The notes: generated from the letters alone by a model not told the origin. Counted from the first letter of the stretch, positions 1-10,302 are shown. The stretch: DNA of 64,000 nucleotides from Kushneria aurantia DSM 21353 (GCF_000382245.1 NZ_KB907870.1:24274-88273); one strand, 5' to 3'. Made by a program: numbers and translations.

Positions 1-1252
1 ATCAACGGCATCGTCTTCATGGCCAGTGACCCGGCGCTGCGCCTGAGCGCGCTGCAGCCGCTCTCCGAAAGCGCCCGCCGCGGCCTGCTGGCGACCCGCC
101 GCTACACCGACGAACCGCTGCCGGCGTCGGGGCTCGAAATACTCCAATCCCTGCCCGGCGGCGCCCGACTGGTCCGCCTTGGCGGCCGCGACTACCTGAA
201 TCTGTCGCGGCCGCTGGCGCGCTTCAACTGGAGTCTGCATATCCTCGAACCGCTGACGCCGGTGGTGCAGGCGCAGTGGCTGGGGGCGCTGGGAGCCGGC
301 GGCGGCTGGATGCTGATCGCGCTGGGTGGCGCCATCGGCTGGCAGCGCCGTCGGCTGCGTCGCGAGCGCGAGCGCTTCGCCGAACGTGAGCGTCACACCC
401 TGGCGCACGCCCGCGACGAGCTGGAGCGCCACGTGACCGAGCGTACCGCGGAGCTGGTCGACTCCAATCGGCAGCTGTCCCAGGAGATCGATGAACGCCG
501 GCGCGCCGAGGAGAGTCTGCGCCAGACCCGCGATGAACTGGTGCAGGCGGCGCGGCTGGCAGTGCTGGGGCAACTGGCAGCGAGCATCAACCACGAACTC
601 AACCAGCCGCTCGGCGCCATTCGCGCCTACGCCGACAACGCCCGCGTGCTGCTGCAACGTGACCGCCGCGACGACGCCGCTGCCAACCTGGCGCAGATTG
701 CCGAGCTGGTCGAGCGCATGGCCGCCATCAGCGCTCAGTTGCGCCAGTTCTCGCGCAAGGGCGGTGAAACGCTGAGCGATGTGTCGGTACAGGCCTGCTT
801 CGACTACGCCCTGCGCCTGTTTCGCGCTCGTCTCGAGCAGGCTGATATAACCGTCGTCTCACACATGGATGAGTCAACCTGCTGGGTGCGTGCTGATTCG
901 GTACGCCTGGAACAGGTGCTGGTCAATCTGATTGGTAACGCCCTGCAGGCGATGAATGACAGCGCTGAGCGGCAACTGATGGTCGCCGCCGAGCAGGGCG
1001 ACGAATGGGTTATCCTGAGCGTGGCCGACAGCGGCCCGGGGCTCAGCGAGGAAGCACTGGAACACCTCTTCGAACCCTTCTATACCACCCGTGCCGCCGG
1101 CAAGGGGCTGGGACTGGGGCTGTCGATCTCACAGCGCATCGTCAGCGATCTCGGCGGCCGCCTCGAAGCTCGCAACCGAGCGCAGGGCGGCGCGCTGTTT
1201 GTCATCCACCTGCCCGCTGCCGCCTGCTCGCAACCACCGGAGACCCCCGCTG

Positions 1253-1260
<8 letters not shown>
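1..1260 (+). CDS. dctB: C4-dicarboxylate-type sensor histidine kinase (partial, 5' end outside window)
   Basis: Membrane-bound sensor kinase of a two-component system. The frame is open from base 1, so the start and the first part of the periplasmic sensor lie upstream of the window. Counting from the in-frame Met at base 19: end of the sensor domain, one membrane helix near residues 88-107, a charged coiled coil (about 110-175), the phospho-acceptor H-box (ASINHELNQPLGAIRAY, His about 192), the N-box (VLVNLIGNALQAM) and the G-boxes (DSGPGL, GKGLGLGLS). The arrangement matches DctB-class kinases. Its last 8 bases overlap the response-regulator start, so the two are translationally coupled. 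Neighbours suggest it senses the substrate of the TAXI transporter downstream. The true ligand cannot be read from sequence. Confidence 0.88.
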
Positions 1261-2641
<1,381 letters not shown>

Positions 2642-2810
2642 ACATCAAGATGGCTACCGCCATACAGCGCCGCGCTGTCTCTCCCACCGCCCGGCGCCCC
2701 GGCATGCAGCCCTTCCCGGCTTCGCCGGCATCCGCCAGCCTTATACTTTCGCCCTGGCCCGCGCCCATTCGGCGGCGTTGGCAGCGGTTTTTGCCTTCCG
2801 GCATCACCGC

Positions 2811-2828
2811 TGTGCGGATTTCCGCACA
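2811..2828. promoter_or_regulatory. Palindromic upstream activator site (predicted DctD site 1)
   Basis: Perfect inverted repeat TGTGCGGA-TT-TCCGCACA. It lies about 120 bases upstream of the -24/-12 promoter, which is the usual distance for an NtrC-family enhancer. A related, less perfect copy follows 33 bases (about three helical turns) later. Assignment to the adjacent DctD-like protein is inferred. Confidence 0.6.
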
Positions 2829-2844
2829 CCCCTATCGCTCCAGA

Positions 2845-2860
2845 ATGCGGGAATCCGCCC
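2845..2860. promoter_or_regulatory. Second, imperfect upstream activator site
   Basis: ATGCGGGAATCCGCCC resembles the palindrome at 2811-2828 (shared TGCGG...CCGC core). It is placed on the same helical face, about 33 bases centre to centre. Paired sites are typical for cooperative binding of NtrC-family dimers. Confidence 0.5.
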
Positions 2861-2906
2861 GCTGATTTGACTATAGTCTCGCGACCAAGGTCGCATTAAA
2901 AAATTA

Positions 2907-2919
2907 CAAGATATTGATT
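2907..2919 (-). promoter_or_regulatory. IHF-like site between enhancer and sigma54 promoter
   Basis: The minus strand reads AATCAATATCTTG, a full match to the IHF consensus WATCAANNNNTTR. It sits in an A/T-rich stretch (2895-2935) between the activator sites and the -24/-12 element. IHF commonly bends DNA in this position at sigma54 promoters. Confidence 0.5.
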
Positions 2920-2939
2920 TTAAATAAAAATAATCGCCA

Positions 2940-2955
2940 TGGCGCAAAGCTTGCC
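2940..2955 (+). promoter_or_regulatory. Sigma54 (-24/-12) promoter of the TAXI transporter operon
   Basis: TGGCGCAAAGCTTGCC matches the sigma54 consensus TGGCACRN4TTGCW, with the invariant GG (2941-2942) and GC (2953-2954) separated by exactly 10 bases. The start codon of the binding protein follows about 80 bases later. With the upstream palindromes and the IHF-like site, the 390-base gap 2642-3031 is a complete enhancer-dependent promoter region. Confidence 0.75.
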
Positions 2956-3031
2956 ACTACAGGGGTGTCAGGCGCACCAATGTCACCGACCGGTGCCGCT
3001 ACCAGAGACACACCACAACGGAGCACCCGCC

Positions 3032-4045
3032 ATGCCCCTTCTTTCGCGCAACACCCTTGCTCTCGCCGTCGCCGCGTCCATGACCACCACTGCCGGTCTG
3101 GCCACCATCGGCGCCGCTCAGGCCGGCGACAGCGTGGATCGCAGCGACTGGCCGAGCAGTATCACCGTCGCCACCGCCAGCCAGGGCGGCACCTATTATG
3201 TCTATGGTTCCGGCTGGGCCAACCTGATTGCCGAAGAGCTGGGCATTTCCGGCGGTGGCGAGATCACCGGCGGCCCGACCCAGAACATGGCGCTGGTACA
3301 CAGCGGTGACGTGGCGCTGGGGCTGACCACCATGGGCCCCGCCGCCCAGGCGCTCAACGGCGAGAGCCCGCTGGCGCCGGGCATGGCGATGGATAACGCC
3401 TGTGCGCTGTTCCCCATGTATGAAACCCCCTTCTCGATCGCCACACTCTCCAGCAGCGGCATCAGCAGCATCGACGAAATTCCCGACGGCGCGCGCATCG
3501 GCTTCGGTCCGGCCGCTTCCACCTCCGACACCTACTTCCCGGAGATCCTCTCCGAACTGAATGTCGACTACGAGCGTCGCAACGGCGGCTGGTCGGATCT
3601 CGGCAGCCAGCTGCAGGACGGCCTGATCGATGTGGTCGCCTTTGCTGCCGGCATCCCCATTCCGGCGGTCAGTCAGCTGGAGGTACAGACCGGGGTCAAC
3701 TTCATCGAGTTCACCGAGGATCAGCAGCGCCAGGTGGTCGAGTCCTTCCCGGTCGCGCCGTTCGAGATTCCGGCCAGCACCTACAGCACGCTCGATCACG
3801 ACCTGCGGGCGGTGTCGATGTGGAACTTCACCATCGCCAACTGCGATCTGCCGGAAGAGTTCGTCTACCAGATCGTCAAGGTGAGCATGGAGAACAACGA
3901 CCGCATGCGCGATATCCACCGCAGCGCCGCCAACAGCGTGCCGGAGAACCTTGAGTACAACACCGTGCTGCCCTATCACCCGGGTGCCGTGCGCTGGTAT
4001 GAGGAGAACGGCTATGAGATCGATCCGTCGCTGATCCGTCAGTAA
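3032..4045 (+). CDS. TAXI-family TRAP transporter solute-binding protein
   Basis: 337-residue periplasmic substrate-binding protein. A Sec signal peptide (Met1 to about residue 31, cleavage after AAQA or AQA-G) precedes the mature chain. The hallmark N-terminal segment TVATASQGGTYYVYGSGWA and the GGPTQNMALVHSGDVALG region are typical of TAXI proteins. The start at 3032 is chosen because it opens directly on the signal peptide; the open frame runs further upstream through the promoter. It delivers substrate to the fused permease encoded next. Ligands of TAXI proteins are poorly known; the DctBD-type regulators suggest an organic acid, but this is inference. Confidence 0.9.
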   Translation: MPLLSRNTLALAVAASMTTTAGLATIGAAQAGDSVDRSDWPSSITVATASQGGTYYVYGSGWANLIAEELGISGGGEITGGPTQNMALVHSGDVALGLTTMGPAAQALNGESPLAPGMAMDNACALFPMYETPFSIATLSSSGISSIDEIPDGARIGFGPAASTSDTYFPEILSELNVDYERRNGGWSDLGSQLQDGLIDVVAFAAGIPIPAVSQLEVQTGVNFIEFTEDQQRQVVESFPVAPFEIPASTYSTLDHDLRAVSMWNFTIANCDLPEEFVYQIVKVSMENNDRMRDIHRSAANSVPENLEYNTVLPYHPGAVRWYEENGYEIDPSLIRQ

Positions 4046-4052
4046 CACGCGT

Positions 4053-4083
4053 CGCCGCCCCGGTGCGGGGCGGCGCCGTTTTT
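4053..4083 (+). terminator. Intra-operon hairpin with short T-run
   Basis: Perfect 10-bp stem CGCCGCCCCG / CGGGGCGGCG with a 3-base loop, followed by CCG and five T residues. It lies between the binding-protein stop and the permease start. It may act as a partial terminator or an mRNA 3'-end protector that makes more binding protein than permease. Confidence 0.6.
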
Positions 4084-4106
4084 CGACTCATTCGAGGTAA
4101 CACACC

Positions 4107-6281
4107 ATGTCCAACCCACATAAAGATCAGAAGCCGGAAGATGACATGATCATCGCCGATGGGGTCGACAACGACGTCGTCGAGCCGGGTCGCCGTGTCT
4201 TCTCCGGCTGGCAGTGGTGGCTGTTCGCCGCCATGGCCGTGGCCTATACCAGCTTTCATCTGATCTCGCTCAACGTCTATCCGATCGAGACCTGGACGTT
4301 TCGTATCCTGCACGTCTGCGGCGCGCTGATTCTCGGCTTTGGCCTCTATACCGGGGCGCGCTTTGCCGATGACGGCGATAAAACCTCACCGCGCTGGCTC
4401 GATGGCCTCGCCGCCGTGCTGCTGCTGCCCGCTCTCTACGCACTGGTGCAGGTCGTGCTGATGCGCCAGAGCATGGCCGGCGGCGCCATGCGCATCGACC
4501 CGGCGGTCGAGACCTGGCACTTCGGTGCGCCGCTGATCGCCGCCACGGCGGGCGCTATCGTGCTCTCCTGGCTGATCCGTCGTCCGCGTGGCAGCCTGCC
4601 GATCACCGAACTGGTGCTGATGGTGTGCGCCGCCGCCGCCTCCAGCTATCTGCTGCTGATGTTCAACTCGCCGCTGCGCGCCTCGACCGGCACCGCCTTC
4701 GCCCCCATCGGCATCAGCTGGGCGGCGATCGCCGGCTCACTGCTGATTCTGGAGCTGACCCGTCGCGTGGCCGGCATGGCGCTGGTGGCCATCGCCGCCA
4801 TTTTTATCGCCTATGTGTTCGCCGGCCCTGCCCTGCCGGGCTTTCTGAGCTATCCGGGGCTGTCGCTCAACCGCTTCTTCAGCCAGGTCTACACCGACGC
4901 CGGCGTACTGGGGCCCACCACCGCGGTCTCCTCGACCTACATCATTTTGTTCATTATCTTCGCCGCCTTCCTGCAGGCCTCGAAGGTAGGCGACTACTTC
5001 GTCAATTTCGCCTTCGCTGCCGCCGGTCGCGCGCGTGGCGGCCCGGCCAAGGTATCGATCTTCGCCTCCGGCCTGATGGGCATGATCAACGGCACCAGCG
5101 CCGGTAACGTGGTCTCTACCGGTTCGCTGACCATTCCGCTGATGAAAAAGGTCGGCTATCCCGGCCGCAGCGCCGGCGCCATCGAGGCCGCCGCCTCCAC
5201 CGGCGGGCAGATCATGCCGCCGATCATGGGCGCGGGCGCCTTCATCATGGCCGAGATCACCGGTATCCCCTACACCGAAATCGCCATCGCGGCGGTGATT
5301 CCCGCCATTCTCTACTTCGCCTCGGTCTACTTCATGGTCGACTTCGAGGCCGCGCGCAAGGGCATGCGCGGCATGACCCGCGACGAGATCCCGAAGTTCT
5401 CCAAACTGGCACGCCACGCCTATCTGTTCGCGCCCATCATCATCCTGGTGGCAGCGCTGTTCATGGGCTATTCGGTGATCCGCGCCGGCACCCTGGCGAC
5501 CGCTTCGGCGGCCATCGTCAGCTGGATTTCGCCCAACAGGATGGGGCCGGCGGCGATCCTGCGCGCTCTGCAGCTGGGCGGTACGATGTCGATCCAGATC
5601 ATCGCGGTGTGTGCCTGCGCCGGTCTGATCGTCGGCGTGATCGGGCTCACCGGGGTGGGCGCGCGCTTCTCCTCACTGCTGCTGGGACTGGCCGGCGTCA
5701 GCCAGCTGCTGGCGCTGTTCTTCGCCATGCTGATCAGCATTCTGCTGGGCATGGGCATGCCTACCACCGCCGCCTATGCGGTCGCCGCCTCGGTGGTGGC
5801 ACCGGGTCTGATCGGTATCGGTATTCAGCCGCTGGTGGCCCACTTTTTCGTGTTCTACTTCGCGGTGGTCTCGGCGATCACGCCGCCGGTGGCGCTGGCC
5901 TCCTACGCCGCGGCGGGTATCTCGGGGGACAACGCCATGGGCACCTCGGTGGCCTCGTTCAAGATCGGCCTGGCAGCCTTCATCGTGCCTTTCATGTTCT
6001 TCTACAGCCCGGCGATGCTGATGGAGGGGAGTTGGCTGCAGATCGCTCGCGTCGGCGTCACCGCCACCATGGGCATCGTGCTGCTGTCGGCCACCGTGCA
6101 GGCGTGGTTCTTCGGCCCGGTAAAGGTGTGGCAGCGGGTGGCGATGTTCTTCGGTGCGCTGTGCATGATCTACGGCGGCATCTATACCGATCTGGCCGGC
6201 ATCGCCATCGCCGCGGCACTGATCGTCATGCAGCGGCGCGGGCAGAACAGCGACAATACGCCGACAATGGCAACAACCTGA
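4107..6281 (+). CDS. TRAP transporter fused permease subunit (4TM-12TM type)
   Basis: 724-residue inner-membrane protein combining the small (DctQ-like) and large (DctM-like) TRAP subunits, the form that accompanies TAXI binding proteins. It has many hydrophobic helices. The conserved large-subunit segments are visible: MGMINGTSAGNVVSTGSLTI, AAASTGGQIMPPIMGAGAF and LLGMGMPTTAAYAVAA, plus SAITPPVALASYAAAGISG near the C-terminus. Start: ATG after GAGGTAACACACC. It is in an operon with the binding protein 61 bases upstream. Unlike the second TAXI operon in this window, there is no DUF1850 gene here. Confidence 0.92.
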   Translation: MSNPHKDQKPEDDMIIADGVDNDVVEPGRRVFSGWQWWLFAAMAVAYTSFHLISLNVYPIETWTFRILHVCGALILGFGLYTGARFADDGDKTSPRWLDGLAAVLLLPALYALVQVVLMRQSMAGGAMRIDPAVETWHFGAPLIAATAGAIVLSWLIRRPRGSLPITELVLMVCAAAASSYLLLMFNSPLRASTGTAFAPIGISWAAIAGSLLILELTRRVAGMALVAIAAIFIAYVFAGPALPGFLSYPGLSLNRFFSQVYTDAGVLGPTTAVSSTYIILFIIFAAFLQASKVGDYFVNFAFAAAGRARGGPAKVSIFASGLMGMINGTSAGNVVSTGSLTIPLMKKVGYPGRSAGAIEAAASTGGQIMPPIMGAGAFIMAEITGIPYTEIAIAAVIPAILYFASVYFMVDFEAARKGMRGMTRDEIPKFSKLARHAYLFAPIIILVAALFMGYSVIRAGTLATASAAIVSWISPNRMGPAAILRALQLGGTMSIQIIAVCACAGLIVGVIGLTGVGARFSSLLLGLAGVSQLLALFFAMLISILLGMGMPTTAAYAVAASVVAPGLIGIGIQPLVAHFFVFYFAVVSAITPPVALASYAAAGISGDNAMGTSVASFKIGLAAFIVPFMFFYSPAMLMEGSWLQIARVGVTATMGIVLLSATVQAWFFGPVKVWQRVAMFFGALCMIYGGIYTDLAGIAIAAALIVMQRRGQNSDNTPTMATT

Positions 6282-6301
6282 CCCGGGGCAAACCACAGGG
6301 G

Positions 6302-6317
6302 CCCCGCACCAGCGGGG
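6302..6317 (+). terminator. Hairpin after the TRAP permease gene
   Basis: CCCCGC-ACCA-GCGGGG stem-loop 20 bases after the permease stop, without a clear T-run. Probable 3' end signal. Confidence 0.35.
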
Positions 6318-6368
6318 GACCGGATTGATAACAAACTCCGCAAAAGCATTGTGGAAACCTGGCGGAGA

Positions 6369-6467
6369 GGATCGGAACAGCCTGAAACGAGGGTTATTCG
6401 CCAGGGATGGCGAATTTAGCGTCCATGGAAGGATTTATAGCGCCCTCGTGGAAGGCCTTTCCGATCC
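6369..6467. repeat. Long imperfectly palindromic intergenic repeat, copy 1
   Basis: The ends are a perfect 9-bp inverted repeat (GGATCGGAA 6369-6377, TTCCGATCC 6459-6467). Further inward GCCT/AGGC and CGAGGG/CCCTCG also pair, and the middle holds an 8-bp hairpin (ATTCGCCA-GGGA-TGGCGAAT, 6396-6415). A second copy of the core lies at 41348-41420. It fills most of the gap between the TRAP permease and the aminotransferase, so it is a noncoding structured repeat rather than a gene. Confidence 0.65.
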
Positions 6468-6502
6468 GACAGCAACGCCGGAATACGCTGTCAACAGTTC
6501 TG

Positions 6503-6524
6503 GGGTCCCGCGCCAGCGGGGCCC
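6503..6524. terminator. Convergent terminator hairpin
   Basis: GGGTCCCGC-GCCA-GCGGGGCCC, a 9-bp stem with one T.G wobble, followed on the plus strand by TTCTCATT. It sits just beyond the 3' end of the minus-strand aminotransferase gene and can serve either direction. Confidence 0.45.
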
Positions 6525-6544
6525 TTCTCATTGGCACCACGGCG

Positions 6545-7756
6545 CTACGCAAACGACGGCTTATGGCTGGAGAGAGCGAGCTCCAGCGCCGCCACGCCGG
6601 TCGGCACATCCACCTTCAAGCCCAGTTCGCGCACGCTGGTACCCAACGCGTGCAGGGTACGAAACAGGTGATGCGAGCGGCACTGCTCGCCCATCTGACC
6701 AATACGCACGATATTGGCCCCGAAGGCCCCGGAGATTTCCACACCGTGATGCTGCGAGATGTGTTGCATCAGGTCCGTCTGTGCCAGCCCCTCGGGCAAA
6801 TGAATCCCCACTACCGAATTCAGTCGCGACGGCCCGTCAATGTAGAGCTTCAATCCCAGCCCTTCGATACCGGCCTGCAGCGCTCTGGAACAGCGCAGAT
6901 GTCGATCAAAGCGCCGGGGCAGGGTTTCCTGACACACCAGCCTCAGCGCCTCATGCAGTGCCAGAATGCCTGACACCGGGGCGGTATAGTGATACGACTT
7001 GTTGTACCAGAACTGGTGTGCGAGCCTGGCATCCAGACACCAGTGCGTCAGGGAACGTTCGCGCCCCTCGATCACCTGCCAGGCCCGATCGGAAAAGGCG
7101 ATCAGTGACACCCCGGGAATCGAGCTGAGCCCCTTCTGACCGCCGGTAATCACGACATCCACGCCCCAGTCATCCATCTCCAGCGGCATGGTGCTCAATG
7201 TACAGACCGCGTCACAGACCACCAGACAATCAGCCTCGGCGGCGGCCCGGCAGATCGCCGGCAGCGCATGATTGAACACGGTACTGGAGGTTTCTCCCTG
7301 TACGATGGTCAGCACGCGCGGACGGTGTGCGCGAATCGCTTCGGCAACGGCGGTCTCATCGGCAGCGCTGGCCACGCCCGCATCCATCTCCACGACGTCG
7401 CCACCGGCCCGACGGGCCATCTCTCCCAGTCGACTGCTGAAAAACCCGTTGTTGACCGTCAGCACCCGGGTACCGGGATCCACCAGGTTGATGACGGCCA
7501 TTTCCATGGCCGCCGAACCGGGCCCTGCCACGCCCAGAATGTGGCGCGACTCGGTCTGAAAGACATAACGCGACATCGCCTTCATCTGTTCGATGATGCG
7601 CGCCATGGTGTCGCCCAGATGGTTGATAACAATGCCGTTGGCCGCCGCCACCCGGGCCGGAATGGGTACAGGGCCCGCGCCCATCATGAGCAGCGGCTCA
7701 TCGGGCAGGATCGCCTCCAGCGGTTCAATCTCGGGCACCTGGTGCAGCATCGTCAT
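6545..7756 (-). CDS. Class V (PLP) aminotransferase, alanine-glyoxylate / pyridoxamine-pyruvate type
   Basis: 403-residue PLP-dependent aminotransferase of fold type I. Visible features: the N-terminal substrate loop MMGAGPVPIP, GPGSAAMEMAVINL (cofactor phosphate region), VVCDAVCTLSTMPLEMDDWG (the Asp that contacts the pyridine nitrogen) and the cofactor-lysine motif TGGQKGLSSIPG. The order and length fit the AGXT/serine-glyoxylate and pyridoxamine-pyruvate transaminase group. The start is supported by GGAGAG five bases before the ATG. Monocistronic and convergent with the TRAP operon. The exact amino donor cannot be told from sequence. Confidence 0.85.
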   Translation of the reverse strand: MTMLHQVPEIEPLEAILPDEPLLMMGAGPVPIPARVAAANGIVINHLGDTMARIIEQMKAMSRYVFQTESRHILGVAGPGSAAMEMAVINLVDPGTRVLTVNNGFFSSRLGEMARRAGGDVVEMDAGVASAADETAVAEAIRAHRPRVLTIVQGETSSTVFNHALPAICRAAAEADCLVVCDAVCTLSTMPLEMDDWGVDVVITGGQKGLSSIPGVSLIAFSDRAWQVIEGRERSLTHWCLDARLAHQFWYNKSYHYTAPVSGILALHEALRLVCQETLPRRFDRHLRCSRALQAGIEGLGLKLYIDGPSRLNSVVGIHLPEGLAQTDLMQHISQHHGVEISGAFGANIVRIGQMGEQCRSHHLFRTLHALGTSVRELGLKVDVPTGVAALELALSSHKPSFA

Positions 7757-7861
7757 CTCTCCGGCAGGGTTTCACGGCCTGCCAGTATGTTCACGAAGCG
7801 CGGCGCTTCTCAAGCGACAGTTCAGGAACGCGGCTGTATGGTCGCGCGCGATCCTTTTGTT

Positions 7862-9115
7862 TCATCCGGTCAGCGCATAGAGCCCCAGCACCGCGCCACA
7901 GGTCAGCCAGCCCAGCAGCGCATAGGGTAGATTCCAGCGCAGCAGATCGCGCGAGCGCACCGCATAGCGCTGACTGATCGCCAGATTGCTGCCGGACAGC
8001 GGGCTGCTGCCGGTGCCCAGCGCCCAGCTCATCAGAAACATCAGCGCCAGCAGGGTGGCATCCGGCTGCAGCGGCGCGATCAACGGCGCCAGGGTGGCAA
8101 TGCCGATCAGCGGATGCACCCCGATAAAGGAGAGTAATACCAGCACGCCCAGCGTCAGCCAGGCGCTCAACGCCCCGAAGCCGACCAGCGGCAGCGCGCC
8201 GGTGGACAGTGTGGCGGTGAGCGCGGTCAGGCCGGTGGAGAGCACGCCGGCGGCGAGAAACAGTGCGAACTGCGGCGTCAGCCCCGGCAAACCGTCGCGC
8301 AGTTGGCGCCGCGCGCGTTCGCGGCGCTGGCCGTTCGGCACCAGCAGCAGCGCGAACAGCGGCGATACCAGAGCGATGATGGTAACGATCGACAGCCCCG
8401 GCCAGAGGGCGTGAATAACGATCACCGCTACCGCCAATAGGCCCGGCAGCAGCAGCGCGCCGCGCTCGATGGGGTAGCCGTGAAAGGGCGTATGGGGCCT
8501 GCGAATCACGTCGACATAGTTGAGCAGCAATAGGCACAGCGCGGTGAGCACGCCCCAGGGCAGCAGCGTCAGGTAGTCAAGCCCGGGCACATAGGTGAGC
8601 GCCACCCCCATGGCGACAAAAAAGGGCGACCAGGTGGCGGCCGCGGTGAAGCCGCGACCCAGAATCAGCGTCTGGGCGCGCTCGAGGCGACCGTCGCGCT
8701 GCATCCGCTCGCCGAACACGAACACCACCGAGAGGTTGATGGCGGCGCCGAACAGATGCGCTCCCAGCAGCGTGCCGATCAGGCTGCCATCGCGCGCGTC
8801 GTCGCGACCGGCCACCGGTGCCGCCATGGAGAGGAAGCTGACCCCGGCGAACATGATCAAAAGCGGCTGGTTGACCACCAGGGCGTCGTGCAGGGCGCTG
8901 TCGGTGCCGCGCAGCAGCGCCAGCGCCCACAGCAGCGCACCCACGGCGAACAGGGTGCCCGCCTGGCGGCGCGAGGCGCGCGGCAGGCGGCCGAAAAGCC
9001 CCAGCGTGGCCAGCCAGCCGAGCAGCGCCGAAGGCCACAGCGGCGCGCCCAGCAGCAGGGCAGCGACGCCGAGCAGCAGCATGGCAAACAGCAGCAGGCC
9101 GGGCAGTCGTGTCAT
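7862..9115 (-). CDS. Polytopic membrane protein, ion-transporter (IT) superfamily-like
   Basis: 417 residues, almost entirely hydrophobic helices (about 10-12), no signal peptide. The C-terminal segment ALGTGSSPLSGSNLAISQRY, rich in small residues and interrupting a helix, recalls substrate-binding loops of the CitM/ArsB/SLC13-type ion-transporter superfamily, but I cannot name a family with confidence. It starts 11 bases after the purK stop and so is probably the third gene of the purE-purK transcription unit. Function unknown; transport of an anion is the best guess. Confidence 0.7.
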   Translation of the reverse strand: MTRLPGLLLFAMLLLGVAALLLGAPLWPSALLGWLATLGLFGRLPRASRRQAGTLFAVGALLWALALLRGTDSALHDALVVNQPLLIMFAGVSFLSMAAPVAGRDDARDGSLIGTLLGAHLFGAAINLSVVFVFGERMQRDGRLERAQTLILGRGFTAAATWSPFFVAMGVALTYVPGLDYLTLLPWGVLTALCLLLLNYVDVIRRPHTPFHGYPIERGALLLPGLLAVAVIVIHALWPGLSIVTIIALVSPLFALLLVPNGQRRERARRQLRDGLPGLTPQFALFLAAGVLSTGLTALTATLSTGALPLVGFGALSAWLTLGVLVLLSFIGVHPLIGIATLAPLIAPLQPDATLLALMFLMSWALGTGSSPLSGSNLAISQRYAVRSRDLLRWNLPYALLGWLTCGAVLGLYALTG

Positions 9116-9126
9116 GAGGCGCTCGG

Positions 9127-10242
9127 CTAGGGCCGGTGGCTCATCCGCACCTCGAACGCTCCCGGCAACAGCGCGGTCACCGCGCGCACCCGCGCCATCA
9201 GGGTAGCGTTGTCGTCAGCGACCACGTTGAGATGGGCCAGCTTGCGGCCGGCGCGGGGCGCCTTGGCGTAGCGGTGCAGATGCACGCCGGGCAGCGCCAG
9301 CAGCGCCGCCGGATCGCCCTCCTCGCCGATCACGTTGACCATGCAGGAGAGGCCGCGAGCGGCGGTATCGCCCAGCGGCAGACCGCAGACGGCGCGGATA
9401 TGGTTCTCGAACTGGCTGGTGGCAGCGCCGTTCTGGGTCCAGTGGCCGGAGTTGTGGACCCGCGGCGCCATCTCGTTGGCCCAGAGTTCGCCATCGCGGG
9501 TCTGAAACAGCTCCAGCGCCAGCACGCCGACATAGTCAAGCTCTGCCAGCAGTGTTTCGATATAGCCGTTGGCGCGCGCCTGCAGGGCATCATCGATATC
9601 CGCCAGCGGCGCCATCGAGTAGCGCAGAATGCCCGCTTCGTGCTGATTTTCGGCCATCGGCCAGCAGCGCACCTCACCGTCGCGGCCGCGCACGGCGATG
9701 ATCGACAGTTCGCGCACGAAGTCGACGAACGCCTCGACGATCAGCATCGAATGACCGATCTGCGCCCAGGCCTCGAAGGCCTGGTCGGGATCCTTCAGTA
9801 CCGCCTGCCCCTTGCCGTCGTAGCCCTCGGTCACCGACTTGGCGACCACCGGGCAGCCCAGCTCACGCGCCGCCTCGGCCAGCGCCTCGGCGCTCTCCAC
9901 CAGCCGCCAGGCGGGGGTGGGAATGTCGAGTTTCGAGAACAGCGCCTTCTCCCTGCCGCGATGCTGGCATACCGCAATGGCGCGGCTCGACGGGTAGACC
10001 GGACGCTGCTTTTCGATGCGCGCCAGCAGCGCCACCGGCAGGTGTTCGAACTCATAGGTGACGACATCGACGGCATCGATAAAGCGCTCGATGGTGGCAT
10101 CGTCATCGCCGGTGAGGATGTCGCCGATACCCGCGCTGGGCGCACCACCCGGGTCCAGCAGTGTGAAGTGCCCGCCCAGCGGCAGTCCCGCCAGCGCCAT
10201 CATGCGGCCCAGCTGACCCGCACCGAGGATACCGATACGCAT
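9127..10242 (-). CDS. purK: 5-(carboxyamino)imidazole ribonucleotide synthase
   Basis: ATP-grasp enzyme of purine biosynthesis. It uses ATP and bicarbonate to convert aminoimidazole ribonucleotide to N5-CAIR, the substrate of PurE encoded just upstream. The conserved N-terminus RIGILGAGQLGRMMALAG is followed by TYEFEHLP, the ATP-grasp segment PVVAKSVTEGYDGKGQAVL, and NEMAPRVHNSGHWTQNGA near the active site, all normal for PurK. I place the start at the Met opening the conserved N-terminus (GGAG seven bases upstream); a start 30 bases earlier at 10272, adding ten residues, also has a GGAG and is possible. Cytoplasmic; co-transcribed with purE. Confidence 0.95.
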   Translation of the reverse strand: MRIGILGAGQLGRMMALAGLPLGGHFTLLDPGGAPSAGIGDILTGDDDATIERFIDAVDVVTYEFEHLPVALLARIEKQRPVYPSSRAIAVCQHRGREKALFSKLDIPTPAWRLVESAEALAEAARELGCPVVAKSVTEGYDGKGQAVLKDPDQAFEAWAQIGHSMLIVEAFVDFVRELSIIAVRGRDGEVRCWPMAENQHEAGILRYSMAPLADIDDALQARANGYIETLLAELDYVGVLALELFQTRDGELWANEMAPRVHNSGHWTQNGAATSQFENHIRAVCGLPLGDTAARGLSCMVNVIGEEGDPAALLALPGVHLHRYAKAPRAGRKLAHLNVVADDNATLMARVRAVTALLPGAFEVRMSHRP

Positions 10243-10302
10243 CGCCGGGCTCCGCTCTGTCTCACTGCTCATCGAATGGCTCTCCAGGGCTCGGGGGAAG
10301 GT

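Noticed and set aside
2999..4048. 349-residue open frame antisense to the TAXI binding protein
   Set aside because: Shadow of the real gene; no motif, and the plus strand has a signal peptide and TAXI markers.
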